Positions 43,111 to 52,088 of a stretch of DNA of 64,000 nucleotides are shown piece after piece. Made by a program: the position numbers and the translations under genes. Positions within the stretch are counted from its first letter, which is position 1, and every line of letters begins with the position of its first letter. The stretch lies in contig JAKSIB010000003.1 of the NCBI GenBank assembly GCA_024399065.1, positions 62,001-126,000 of the forward strand, read 5' to 3'. The DNA is from Fibrobacter sp. Its GTDB lineage: Bacteria; Fibrobacterota; Fibrobacteria; Fibrobacterales; Fibrobacteraceae. Below the pieces are notes generated by a model. The model made no database searches and was not told the origin of the DNA. It saw only the letters and a program-made list of their open reading frames with translations.

Positions 43111-44754
43111 ATGGCTTTAGATTTAGGAATGAATTTGGCCCAGGGCCAACGATTGGAGCAGACGCTGTCGCCGCAGCTTCTGCAGTCCATCAATATTCTT
43201 CAAAAGACATCTTTGGAAATTGAAACCGCCATCAAGGAAGAAGTGGAAAGCAATCCTCTTCTGGAACTGGACGATAGCGTTCCTGAAGAAGAACGCGAAG
43301 TACGCGACGAGGAACTTCCGGAGTCGGGTGCAGAACTTGTGAACGACGCAGGCTCCGACTACGATCCAGACAATAGCTTTGACAACGGTTCCCTGGACGA
43401 TAGCGCCTTGATGGACCGCGGCATGCTTGACGACCCTAACGCAGGCGACTTGAATTACGAGCGTTACCTCGGTGACGGTTCCTCCGACGAAGACGCGCCC
43501 TTCAAGGATTTGAACGCCGCCTCGAAGGATGCCGACGAGGAATGGGACCGCCCCATCAAGGATAACGGAAAGAGCCTGCAGGAACAGTTGCGTGATCAGC
43601 TGATGCTCTGGTCCGGTACCCGCGAATTGCTTGAACAGCTTAAGGAAAGCGGCTGTACCGAAAAGCGTTTCCGCGCCCTGGTGGAGTACCTGATTGACTC
43701 TGTCAGCGAAGAAGGTTTCCTGCTGGGCGGCGATGCGGAACATGCTCCCGTCAGCGAATCTTCCGACGAGTACATCAACGAAATCGAGAAGATGATCCGC
43801 CGCGAGATTCCTCTTGAGGAAACCAGCGTGCCTGTGCGCGAAGCGGTCCATGTGCTGCAGGGCTTCAACCCCCGCGGTATCGGTGCCCGCGATCAGCGTG
43901 AATGTTTCCTGATCCAGGCTTACGCAATCCCCAAGTTCCCTGAGCTGGGAATCAAGATTCTTGAAAACTGCTACGAGGACTTGCTCGCCTTGCGTTACGC
44001 AAAAATCGGCAAGACTCTTGGCGCCTCCACCGAAGACGTACAGAAGGCTGTGGCCAGCTTTGCAAAGCTGAATCCCCATCCGGGTTTCCAGCTTTCCAAC
44101 GCCCGCGTGCAGACCATTGCCGCCGACATGAAGATTGTGGAAAAGCGTGGAAAGTTCGATGTGGAAGTGACCCGCTCCTCCACCCAGAAGCGCCTCCGCA
44201 TCAATCAGACCTACAAGTCCATTCTCGACGACAAGAGCGCATCCAAGGATGCCCGCGATTTCGTGAAGACCCACCTGAACAAGGCGGTGGAATTCATGAA
44301 GTCCCTGGACAACCGCTACTCCACCATGGAGCTTGTTATGCGCGCCATTCTCAAGCGTCAGAAGGAATTCTTTACCCAGGGTCCGGCGTTCCTCAAGCCC
44401 ATGATTCTGCAGGACATTGCAGACGACGTAAAGCGTGACGTTAGCACTGTGAACCGCGTGACCAACGGTAAGTACGTGGATACTCCCTACGGCGTCTACG
44501 AACTCAAGCGTTTCTTCACCTCAGGTGTGAAGCAGGGCGCATCTCCCGATGCAGAGGAAGTGGGTTCCGCACAAATTCTCGACGCCATGAAGAAGATGAT
44601 CGACGAAGAGGACAAGAAGAAGCCGCTTTCCGATCAGGCTATTTCAGACAAACTTGCAGAAATGGGGATGAAGGTTGCCCGCCGTACCGTTGCGAAGTAC
44701 CGCGAGAACTCCCTTCACATCCTCACCGCAAGCCAGCGCAAGCAAATTAAATAA
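43111..44754 (+). CDS. rpoN: RNA polymerase sigma-54 factor
   Basis: A 547-residue sigma-54. N-terminal activator-interacting region LEQTLSPQLLQSINILQKTS and IKEEVESNPLLELDD, an acidic linker (about residues 50-150), the core-binding region, the helix-turn-helix (LQDIADDVKRDVSTVNRVTN) and the RpoN box ARRTVAKYRE. It allows activator-dependent promoters. It lies 7 bases after lptB, the usual lptB-rpoN order, and hpf and hprK follow at 45.3 and 45.7 kb, the classic rpoN neighbourhood. Confidence 0.97.
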   Translation: MALDLGMNLAQGQRLEQTLSPQLLQSINILQKTSLEIETAIKEEVESNPLLELDDSVPEEEREVRDEELPESGAELVNDAGSDYDPDNSFDNGSLDDSALMDRGMLDDPNAGDLNYERYLGDGSSDEDAPFKDLNAASKDADEEWDRPIKDNGKSLQEQLRDQLMLWSGTRELLEQLKESGCTEKRFRALVEYLIDSVSEEGFLLGGDAEHAPVSESSDEYINEIEKMIRREIPLEETSVPVREAVHVLQGFNPRGIGARDQRECFLIQAYAIPKFPELGIKILENCYEDLLALRYAKIGKTLGASTEDVQKAVASFAKLNPHPGFQLSNARVQTIAADMKIVEKRGKFDVEVTRSSTQKRLRINQTYKSILDDKSASKDARDFVKTHLNKAVEFMKSLDNRYSTMELVMRAILKRQKEFFTQGPAFLKPMILQDIADDVKRDVSTVNRVTNGKYVDTPYGVYELKRFFTSGVKQGASPDAEEVGSAQILDAMKKMIDEEDKKKPLSDQAISDKLAEMGMKVARRTVAKYRENSLHILTASQRKQIK

Positions 44755-44765
44755 AGTTTCTTTCT

Positions 44766-44800
44766 GTCATTGCGAGCCCGTAGGGCGTGGCAATCGAAGC
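44766..44800. repeat. Dispersed TCATTGCGAGC repeat copy A
   Basis: GTCATTGCGAGCCCGTAGGG then CGTGGCAATCG. It shares its ends with 55856-55891, while the inner stem differs (GCCC/GGGC against GCGAC/GTCGC), so the hairpin is kept by paired changes. Confidence 0.75.
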
Positions 44801-44916
44801 TCTGTTTACCTCAGCGTTTATGAGATGCAAAGGGGTTATCACACGTCCACATAGTGGATAATTCTCACTAAGGGCTAAAGCCCTAAGTGTTCATTTACCT
44901 TTGGAATCCCCACTCA

Positions 44917-44942
44917 CAAAAGTCCGCTAACACGGACTTTTT
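44917..44942 (+). terminator. Hairpin terminator, possibly for rpoN transcript
   Basis: AGTCCG (44921-44926) pairs with CGGACT (44933-44938), flanked by A and T runs, so it could act on either strand. Confidence 0.6.
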
Positions 44943-45337
44943 CTCGTGTTTGAGGGGCTGCAACACACTTAGGAACTTGTTCCTTAGTGTGGCTGGTCCC
45001 CAAAAGGGGACGAGTAAACCCGCTCCTCAAGGGGCCCCTGCCCCTAGTTTGCAAAAGCAATACTAACCTGTGGTAATGTTCTGACCTGCTTGCGGGTGGC
45101 CAGGGATGGGGAGGGTGCAGGGAGGGGCCCGGGCGGCCTTCGCAACTTTGAGCTGGGGCCCCTCCCGCATAAAAAACGTTTTTTAATTTTTTGAAAATTT
45201 TTGTTCCAACTTGGAATATGGTTTTTACCAAAAAAACAGCCAAGGGTGTTTTTTCCTGGAAAAAAGATGTATATACTCTAAACGTGAGACAACGAAATGT
45301 CTCGCCGATATTCACTTTTTTCTACGGAGGTTTAACA

Positions 45338-45655
45338 ATGGATATTCAGTTTTCTGCTCGTCATTTTAATGCATCTGCTGGTCTTCAGGATCGTATCCAG
45401 GAAGAAATGGACAAACTCGCCAAGTTCTATCCGAACATTACCAGCGCCTCCGTCGTTTTGGACCATGAAGTAGAACATCAGCGTCACTGCGAAATCACCG
45501 TGAACATTACCGGTTCCCAGGTTGTCGCTTCCGCCGATGAAGAAAACATGGGCAAGGCTGTTGATGTTGCTCTTGATCGCGTTAAAATCCAGCTCAAGAA
45601 GGCAAACGACAAGCAGAATGACCATCGAGCACAGCCCGTATCTGATGTTGTTTAA
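45338..45655 (+). CDS. hpf: Ribosome hibernation promoting factor, short form
   Basis: ATG 45338 follows ACGGAGG (45325-45331); the frame is open upstream to 45191 but that part is not protein-like. The 105-residue protein has the HPF/YfiA fold: DIQFSARHFNASAGLQDRIQEEMDKLAKFYPNIT-like helix and strand order, EVEHQRHCEITVNITGSQVVA, and DEENMGKAVDVALDRVKIQLKK. It binds stalled ribosomes in the hibernation state. The genomic place between rpoN and hprK is standard. Confidence 0.93.
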   Translation: MDIQFSARHFNASAGLQDRIQEEMDKLAKFYPNITSASVVLDHEVEHQRHCEITVNITGSQVVASADEENMGKAVDVALDRVKIQLKKANDKQNDHRAQPVSDVV

Positions 45656-45689
45656 TTCGGTCTCTCCAAAAATTGTATAATTTTGGAAT

Positions 45690-46721
45690 ATGGCTGAATC
45701 AAGATTGAAAGATATTAAGATCCTGCACAGGGAACGCTTCCTTGTGCGGGACTTTTTTTGTCGTTACGGAAAAGACCTGCAGATGGCCAACCACTCTGCA
45801 GAAGAATGTTTAGATACTCCCATTGCCGAAAGTGGTATTCATCGCCCGGGCCTCGCCATGGCCGGATACACATCGGTTTATAGTTCCCAGCAGATTCAGG
45901 TTGTGGGCCATACGGAATGGAACTACCTGGAATCCATCGGCTCCCAGGGCCGCGCCAAGGTTTTCGAGAACTTGTCTGTGTTCAAGGCCCCCATGTGGGT
46001 GGTGACTCACGCCCAGCAGCCTCACAGGGAACTTCGCGACATGTGCGAGAAGAAGGGTATCCCCCTGTTCTCCACCACGCTCCATACTTATGAATTTGTC
46101 AAGCTTGCCCAGCGAATTCTCGAAGAGTTTTTCGCTCCCCATGCCATTATCCACGGAAGCCTTGTGGACGTGTACGGCATCGGTATGCTGTTCGTAGGCG
46201 ACAGCAATGTGGGTAAGTCCGAATGTGTGCTGGACCTTGTGGAAAGTGGCCACCGTATGGTCGCCGACGACGTGGTCCATATCAGCAACGTGGGCAAGTC
46301 CATTATCGGACGCCCGGACCCGCTGATCAAGCATCACATGGAAATCCGCGGCGTTGGCATTCTGGATATCCGCTCCATGTTTGGTATCCATGCTATCCGC
46401 AAGCAGAAGAAGATTGAAACCATCGTGGAACTGCAGCAGTGGCGCCAGGATGGCGGTTACGACCGTACGGGTCTCAACGAACAGGAAGAAGTCGTCATGG
46501 GCATCAAGATTCCCAAGGTGGTGATTCCTGTGGCCCCGGGTAAGAACCTGACGGTGATTTCCGAAGTCATCGCCATGAATACCTTGATGAAAATGAATGG
46601 CCAGAACGTGGCCGAGGACTTCAACGAAGCCCTAATGCAGAAGATTAAGGCCAAGGCCAAGGGCGAATTCGTGGATGATTTACTAGATTTCGATCCACAG
46701 AACTGGTCCTACTATGAATAG
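45690..46721 (+). CDS. hprK: HPr kinase/phosphorylase
   Basis: A 343-residue protein with N-terminal sensor domain and a C-terminal kinase domain. Key parts: GMLFVGDSNVGKSECVLDL (Walker A; the usual family form is GDSGxGKS, here Asn replaces the first Gly), MVADDVVHI, and the HprK signature HHMEIRGVGILDIRSMFG. The enzyme phosphorylates and dephosphorylates HPr on Ser46. No HPr or EIIA gene is in the window. Its 3' end overlaps the next gene by 8 bases. In Fibrobacter-like bacteria the kinase probably acts in a sugar-independent PTS-like regulatory chain; inferred. Confidence 0.94.
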   Translation: MAESRLKDIKILHRERFLVRDFFCRYGKDLQMANHSAEECLDTPIAESGIHRPGLAMAGYTSVYSSQQIQVVGHTEWNYLESIGSQGRAKVFENLSVFKAPMWVVTHAQQPHRELRDMCEKKGIPLFSTTLHTYEFVKLAQRILEEFFAPHAIIHGSLVDVYGIGMLFVGDSNVGKSECVLDLVESGHRMVADDVVHISNVGKSIIGRPDPLIKHHMEIRGVGILDIRSMFGIHAIRKQKKIETIVELQQWRQDGGYDRTGLNEQEEVVMGIKIPKVVIPVAPGKNLTVISEVIAMNTLMKMNGQNVAEDFNEALMQKIKAKAKGEFVDDLLDFDPQNWSYYE

Positions 46722-47643
46722 ATTCGTCAGGCTTGTTAAAGAAAACGTGATTCCCTCGATAGTGTTTACCATTATCGCGGTGTCCTGCATTTTGGCCTGG
46801 TACACTCTTCATCCGGCTAGCCCCTACCACAGCAGATATTCCTTTGTGGTGGCCTACGATGCCATCGGTACCCTTTCCCCGGGCAACCGTGTGGAGGTCC
46901 GCGGTATTTCCAAGGGCGAAATCACCAAGGTGGAGTTGACAGAGGATGCGGTTTACGTGACTGCACGAGTCCTTGCCGATACCAAGATTCCGGTGAACTC
47001 CGAATTCCGCCTGATCAACTCCGGCTTGATGGGCGAACGTGAAATGTGCGTTCTGACCGGCGATAGTCCGATCATGGTCAATGACGGTGATACCTTGAAG
47101 GGTCATTACGACGAAGGTACTTCCGGCGTGGTGAAGAGCCTCCTTGCCGCCTTGGACGATTTGGACGAAGTTCTCGATACTTTGTACGCTTTTGTAGACT
47201 CTGTTACCGAAGGTTCCACGGGTCAGCAAATCAAGCGCATCATCAAGAAGGGTGACCGCCTGGTTCGAGTGGGCAAGTCTGATATCAAGTCCTGGATTGG
47301 GGAGGCTACCCAGTTGTTCGACCAGCTGGATGGCGCCCTGGAGAAGACAAAGACCATCTTGACTGCAGCGGTAGACCAGGGTAAGCTGAGGGTTGAAGAT
47401 GCCCAGAACCTGATTACCCGTGCGGATGCTCTCCTGAAGCGCCTGGGTGTGGCGAAGAACCAGAGCCAGAATTTGTTCGATGACCTTTCCAAACAAGATA
47501 ATACGGCGGCATTGATCCTCGCCGACGATAGCAAGTTCCTCAAGGAAGTGGACAAAATAATCCTTGATGCCAGCAATTTGGTGGCCGATGTCAAGAAGCA
47601 GGGCATCCGAGTCAACATCGATTTTGATTTTTTTAGAAAATAA
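46714..47643 (+). CDS. mlaD: MCE/MlaD-family protein
   Basis: One N-terminal transmembrane helix (IPSIVFTIIAVSCILAWYTL) followed by an MCE domain: YSFVVAYDAIGTLSPGNRVEVRGISKGEITKVEL-type arrangement with the VRGI-KG core, then RLINSGLMGERE. The C-terminal 170 residues are helical. MCE proteins form lipid-transport rings between membranes. The partner genes mlaE and mlaF are not seen here, though they may lie elsewhere. ATG 46714 lies inside hprK, so translation is coupled. Confidence 0.85.
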   Translation: MNRFVRLVKENVIPSIVFTIIAVSCILAWYTLHPASPYHSRYSFVVAYDAIGTLSPGNRVEVRGISKGEITKVELTEDAVYVTARVLADTKIPVNSEFRLINSGLMGEREMCVLTGDSPIMVNDGDTLKGHYDEGTSGVVKSLLAALDDLDEVLDTLYAFVDSVTEGSTGQQIKRIIKKGDRLVRVGKSDIKSWIGEATQLFDQLDGALEKTKTILTAAVDQGKLRVEDAQNLITRADALLKRLGVAKNQSQNLFDDLSKQDNTAALILADDSKFLKEVDKIILDASNLVADVKKQGIRVNIDFDFFRK

Positions 47644-47721
47644 TTTACCCTTTTGTAAAAAAAAGATTAGTTTCACTCTATTAGTAGATGATAGAGCCAC
47701 TCACAACCAAGGAGCATTACC

Positions 47722-48189
47722 ATGGCTGAAAAGAAACCTGTAAAAATGAGCGACGCTGACCTCAAGTTTTTTGAAGATATGCTTATTGAAAAACGTCGTG
47801 AGCTGGTGACGGCCCAGACGGAATCCGACAAGGCTGAAACTTTCAAGAGCCAGATGCAGGCTGGCGATGGTGGCGAATCCAATAGCGCCGACCTTGCTAC
47901 TGACTACAATGCCCTGGAAACCAACTTTGAACTTGCTGCCCGCGAAGGCAAGTACCTTGTCTATCTTGAAGAAGCTCTCAAGCGCATCAAGAAGGGTACC
48001 TTCGGTATTTGCAAGGTTTGTGGCGAACTTATTCCCAAGCCCCGCCTGATGGCAGTGCCCACCGCTACCAAGTGCGTGAACTGCAAGGAAGAAACCAAGC
48101 GTAAGGAACGCGAAGATAGCCGTTTGGAAATGGCCCGTTTGTTGGCAGAAGAACAGCGTCGCGAACTGATGGCACGCGCTAAGAAGTAA
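47722..48189 (+). CDS. DksA/TraR-type zinc-finger protein
   Basis: A 155-residue regulator with an N-terminal coiled coil (LKFFEDMLIEKRRELVTAQ) and a C4 zinc finger (CKVCGELIPK ... CVNCKEE) in the DksA/TraR family. Such proteins insert into the RNA polymerase secondary channel to modulate transcription. The DxxDxA tip motif is not obvious, so it may be a DksA-like protein with a different effect. ATG follows AAGGAG with good spacing. Own terminator at 48234-48266. Confidence 0.88.
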   Translation: MAEKKPVKMSDADLKFFEDMLIEKRRELVTAQTESDKAETFKSQMQAGDGGESNSADLATDYNALETNFELAAREGKYLVYLEEALKRIKKGTFGICKVCGELIPKPRLMAVPTATKCVNCKEETKRKEREDSRLEMARLLAEEQRRELMARAKK

Positions 48190-48233
48190 CAAGAACCGAA
48201 TTTAGGGTGAGCTGCCGGGAGTGTGCAGCGAAA

Positions 48234-48266
48234 AAGACCTCGGATCGAATCCGGGGTCTTTTTTTT
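48234..48266 (+). terminator. Terminator after the dksA-like gene
   Basis: AAGACC, T, CGGAT (48241-48245), CGA, ATCCG (48249-48253), G, GGTCTT, then a run of T. Confidence 0.92.
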
Positions 48267-48310
48267 GGTGCGCGGGAGTGGCCCGCAAATTACATGGCGA
48301 AGAACGCAAA

Positions 48311-49423
48311 TTACATGGCGAAGAACGCGTCGGCCAGCTTTGCGCGGAAGGCGTGGATGCGGTCGGCGTTGGGTTCGCGATGGGGGTAGGTGAAGTTGCT
48401 GAGGAGCACTACGGCGGCGCCCTTGTCGGGATCGGCCACGATGCTTGCGCCAGTGAATCCTGTTTTGCCGAAAGTCCGGGGGGAGACCTTGGTTCCCATG
48501 AACTTGGGTGCGTTCAGTTCCCAGCCCAGGGCGGTACAGTCGCCTGCTGCGCCTGCGGGGCAGCTGCCGTAGGCGGGATTGGTAAAGGCGTTGGTGCTTG
48601 CTAGCTTGAGGATGCCGGCAGGAGCGATGCGGGCGACTCCGTTTGGTGCGCCACTGTTTTGAACGTTGCCATGTACGTCTACGCCGTCGTTCAGCATCAT
48701 CTGCACGAAGTTCAGCAGGTCGGGAACGCAGCTGAACATGCCTGCGCTTCCTACGGGGAAAAGCTTTCGCAGTACCCAGGCGCTTTCGTCGTGAATTTCA
48801 CCTTGGATCTCCCTGCCGCGGAAACTGCAGATTTCCGTAGGAGATATCTGGTCCTTCGGGATGGGGTTCTCGGGGCGCGTCAGCGGGTCCCATCCGGAGC
48901 GGGTCATCTTCAGCGGCCTAAAGAAACGTTCCGCCCCCTGTTCCTGCAGGGACTTTCCCGTAAGGCGACACAGGATCATGCCCAGCAGCACGCTGGCAGG
49001 GTTTCCGTAATTGAACTGGGCACCAGGCGCTGCCGCAAACTGGTACTTGTAAAGCGCGTCAAGAATTCCCTCGGGCGGAAGCTCCCTCAAGGTCTTCATG
49101 GGAACGCGGTAATCCAGGCTGTGTGTCAGCAGATGGAATACGCGGATGTCTTCGCGATAATTTGTCTGTAACTCAGGAATGAAATCTACAACTTTCGCAT
49201 CCACAGAGAGTTTTCCCTCGAGAATGTAACTGAGGGCGAGGGTCGATGTGGGACAAACCTTTGTCAGCGATGCAATGTCAAAGACCGTGTTTTGCTCGGT
49301 GTTCAGGGTGACGATTTGCTGGCTGCCATCGCTAAGGATGAAGCCTGCCACGGCCTTGTTGAATACACCTTCGTTTTCGGCCTGCCTTAAAAGACGTTGA
49401 ATTTCTTCTGCCATGAATTTCAT
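48311..49423 (-). CDS. Serine hydrolase of the beta-lactamase/PBP4* family
   Basis: About 370 residues with the class C-like motifs S-x-x-K (FDIASLTKV), Y-x-N (FNYGNPASVLLG) and K-T-G (FGKTGFTGASIV). No signal peptide is seen, so a cytoplasmic esterase or peptidase is more likely than a beta-lactamase. Two ATGs are possible, at 49421-49423 and at 49412-49414; neither has a clear ribosome site. The repeated 16-base sequence CAAATTACATGGCGAAGAAC occurs at the 3' end of this gene and just after it (48287-48320). Confidence 0.82.
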   Translation of the reverse strand: MKFMAEEIQRLLRQAENEGVFNKAVAGFILSDGSQQIVTLNTEQNTVFDIASLTKVCPTSTLALSYILEGKLSVDAKVVDFIPELQTNYREDIRVFHLLTHSLDYRVPMKTLRELPPEGILDALYKYQFAAAPGAQFNYGNPASVLLGMILCRLTGKSLQEQGAERFFRPLKMTRSGWDPLTRPENPIPKDQISPTEICSFRGREIQGEIHDESAWVLRKLFPVGSAGMFSCVPDLLNFVQMMLNDGVDVHGNVQNSGAPNGVARIAPAGILKLASTNAFTNPAYGSCPAGAAGDCTALGWELNAPKFMGTKVSPRTFGKTGFTGASIVADPDKGAAVVLLSNFTYPHREPNADRIHAFRAKLADAFFAM

Positions 49424-49502
49424 GTTCTGAAAATAGAAATCTTTTTTGTAATATCTTATATTTATCCTCAAAGGTTTAGGAATAACGATAGGTACTGTGG
49501 TT

Positions 49503-52088
49503 ATGCGTGTAGAACGAAAAATAAAAGGCGATAATGTCTGGCTTCAGTATGTTGCCTTGGTGCTTTTCTTCTTTTTCAGCATAGTCGCCGTTTCTGTCTA
49601 CTTCTTTAATTCCTTCCTGAATCTCGCCAACGAGGAAATCACCCGATCCGGGATGGCTGCGGCAGAGAAGGACGCGGAAATCGTCAACAACATTTTGGAC
49701 GATGGCAAAAGTAGCCTGCTGCTGGTGCAGCGTTTGACTGAAAGAATCCTTAAGGACGACATGCCCCTTTCTGAAGTGGAGGCATTGTTTGTTACAGAAT
49801 CTGAACGTTACAAGACCCAGCGTGAATCTGAATACTTTGGAATTTACGGCTATGTCAATGGAACGTACATTGATGGTGACCATAAGAATCCTTCAAAGGA
49901 TTTCAAGGCTCAGGATACGCCCTGGTTCAAGAGTGCCGTTCGAGCAAGAACCGACGAACCCCAGATTATTGCCTTTGGCGATGCAAGCGATGGCCAGCGT
50001 GTGGTCGCTATTTGCAAGGCGTTCAATAATAAGCAGGATGTGGTTTCACTAAGCATTCCGCTGAAGAGGATTAGAAGCTATTCAAAGTCCTTGAGCAATG
50101 CCGAAAAGAAATGGCTGCTGATGGACCTGGCCGGAAATATCATTGATCACCATGTTGATTTGGAAGTGGGCCAGAATTATTTGTCCGACGCCTATTGGGG
50201 TACGGAAAAGGAAAACCTTGCCCGTAAGGTAACCCGAGCTAGAAGCGGCATGGTCAATGTGATTTATGAGGGCAAGGAATCTTACGCTTTTGTCGCGCCT
50301 CTTGAAAACGAGTGGCTGTTGGTGTCGTTCCTGGATAAGGCTTCTGCAACAGAAAGCGTGCGCTGGCTTATGGTTCGCAACGTCATGGTGGTTGTTTCCC
50401 TGTTGCTGATCGTTGTTGTTATTTGTGGTTTGACCTTCCTTAGGCATCGTAAAATCTCGAAGATCATCAAGGCAAAGCGTGTTATCCAGAAGAAGATGAA
50501 CCATGAGATGCTGGCTTCGATCAATGGCATTCTTGGAATGAACTCCGTGGTGATGAAGAGTATTCGTGATGAAAGTACGCGAGTGTTTTCGGAAAGTATC
50601 GGTTCTGCAATGCAGGATCTGCATGCCTTGATTAGCGATGCCAACGACTTTTCCTTTATTGAAAGAGGCAACTCGAAGTCTGTGTCGGAAGGCTATGAAC
50701 TTTTCACGTTGATTTCCGACTGCTACAACAATGTCATGCTCAAGGCCAAGCTGAAGAACTTGCAGGTGTCGCTGGAATGCGATCCGGAACTTCCTTCAAG
50801 CTTGTGGGGCGACGTTAAGCGACTTCGCCAGACCCTCTACAATCTTTTGACGGATGCGGTCAAGAGAACTGAATCGGGTGGCATATTGATTTCCGTAGGT
50901 TTCGACAAGTCCCCGAAGGTCCTGGGCGCTTCCGACAGCAGCATCGTGCTGAAAATCGCTATCAGAGATACGGGCGAGTCCTTGAACTTTGATCAACTTG
51001 TCGATGACAACTGGGACAATGCCAGCGCAGAACTCTGCATCGCTAAAATGCTCTTGACGGCATGCGGTGGCGACCTTGTGGTGAAGAGCCGCTATGGGGA
51101 AAGTACTACCTTCATGGTGTCCTTGCCTCAGGTGGTTTTGAATGTGGAACCGATGGGTGACTTCTTTGTCCGTTACAATGTGTCTCTCATTGAAAAGGAA
51201 ACCTTCGACACTTTGTTTGCCCCGTCCGCAAGAATCCTTGTGGTTGATGACGTGGACATCAACTTGAAAGTGGTGGCGGGTCTTTTGAAAACGTCCAAGA
51301 TCCAGGTGGATATGGCGGTGAGCGCAACGCAGTGCCTGGAACTTGTGGCCATTCGACATTACGACCTGATTTTGCTGGACTATTCCTTGCCGGTCATGGA
51401 TGGTATCAAAACCTTTGAGCGAATGAAGAAAATCGAGAATTCCCCCAACAAGGATACTCCGGTTATTATTGCGACGGCAAAAACTATCGAGTTCAGCGAC
51501 TCCTATTTGAAGCTGGGCTTGACGGACTTTATCGTGAAACCGTACCAGGAACAGGACTTGATGAGGATTCTTGCCTGGTACCTTCCCAAGAACCTTATCC
51601 TGACTGGTGATGACTTGCTGGAATTCCCGCAGAGAAAGAATTCGGGAAAATCTTCTACAAAGAAATCCCAGGAGCGATTTGAAAACGAAACCGAGGAACT
51701 GGAGTTCCATTCTGTTTTGACTCCCGAAGAAAAACTGTTTGTATTCGACGATGTTCTGAACGTGAAAATGGGATTGGAATATTTCTCCCATGATGTACGT
51801 TGCTATTGCGAAGTCCTTCAGGAATTTGTTCGTGATAACAAGGCTGAAAATTTCAAGAAGTTGTATGCGGCGGAGGACTGGGAAAACTATCTGGTTCTAA
51901 TCCATTCCACAAGAAATGTCGCCTATGCCATTGGCGCTGATGACTTGTCCCGAATGGCCCAGAGTATTGAGTCTGCTTGCAAGGATCTTAAGTACGACGA
52001 AGTGGCAAATCTTCACGCGGGCTTTGTGAACTTGTACGAAGAAAACGTTGAAAAGATAAAGAAGGGCTTGTCTGAATATGAAAGTTAG
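49503..52088 (+). CDS. Hybrid sensor histidine kinase with degenerate ATP site
   Basis: Inner-membrane protein (ATG 49503 preferred over GTG 49497) of about 861 residues. Two transmembrane segments (about residues 16-38 and 290-312) enclose a periplasmic dCache-like sensor (FGIYGYVNGTYIDGDHK). The H-box has His334 (KMNHEMLASINGILGM). The N-box reads LYNLLTDAVKRT with Asp instead of the second Asn; G1 is DTGESL and the G2 glycines are gone (NASAELCIAKML), so ATP binding is doubtful. A receiver with Asp626 (LILLDYSLPVMDG) and an HPt-like end with His801 (LIHSTRNVAYAIGA) follow. It overlaps the next, related gene by 11 bases. Confidence 0.85.
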   Translation: MRVERKIKGDNVWLQYVALVLFFFFSIVAVSVYFFNSFLNLANEEITRSGMAAAEKDAEIVNNILDDGKSSLLLVQRLTERILKDDMPLSEVEALFVTESERYKTQRESEYFGIYGYVNGTYIDGDHKNPSKDFKAQDTPWFKSAVRARTDEPQIIAFGDASDGQRVVAICKAFNNKQDVVSLSIPLKRIRSYSKSLSNAEKKWLLMDLAGNIIDHHVDLEVGQNYLSDAYWGTEKENLARKVTRARSGMVNVIYEGKESYAFVAPLENEWLLVSFLDKASATESVRWLMVRNVMVVVSLLLIVVVICGLTFLRHRKISKIIKAKRVIQKKMNHEMLASINGILGMNSVVMKSIRDESTRVFSESIGSAMQDLHALISDANDFSFIERGNSKSVSEGYELFTLISDCYNNVMLKAKLKNLQVSLECDPELPSSLWGDVKRLRQTLYNLLTDAVKRTESGGILISVGFDKSPKVLGASDSSIVLKIAIRDTGESLNFDQLVDDNWDNASAELCIAKMLLTACGGDLVVKSRYGESTTFMVSLPQVVLNVEPMGDFFVRYNVSLIEKETFDTLFAPSARILVVDDVDINLKVVAGLLKTSKIQVDMAVSATQCLELVAIRHYDLILLDYSLPVMDGIKTFERMKKIENSPNKDTPVIIATAKTIEFSDSYLKLGLTDFIVKPYQEQDLMRILAWYLPKNLILTGDDLLEFPQRKNSGKSSTKKSQERFENETEELEFHSVLTPEEKLFVFDDVLNVKMGLEYFSHDVRCYCEVLQEFVRDNKAENFKKLYAAEDWENYLVLIHSTRNVAYAIGADDLSRMAQSIESACKDLKYDEVANLHAGFVNLYEENVEKIKKGLSEYES

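Larger units (their letters stand above)
44755..45337. other. Intergenic region rich in hairpins, no supported gene
   Basis: A 583-base gap between rpoN and hpf. It contains a dispersed repeat (44766-44800), hairpin AGGGCT/AGCCCT (near 44873), a likely terminator at 44917-44942, an imperfect palindrome ACACTTAGGAAC/GTTCCTTAGTGT (about 44966-44991) and GTCCCC-AAAA-GGGGAC (44998-45011). A -10-like TATACT at 45272-45277 may drive hpf. The leftward open frame in this region has no protein-like features. Confidence 0.6.

Noticed and set aside
44914-45315. Leftward 133-codon open frame between rpoN and hpf
   Set aside because: Composition is not protein-like and it covers terminator and repeat sequence.
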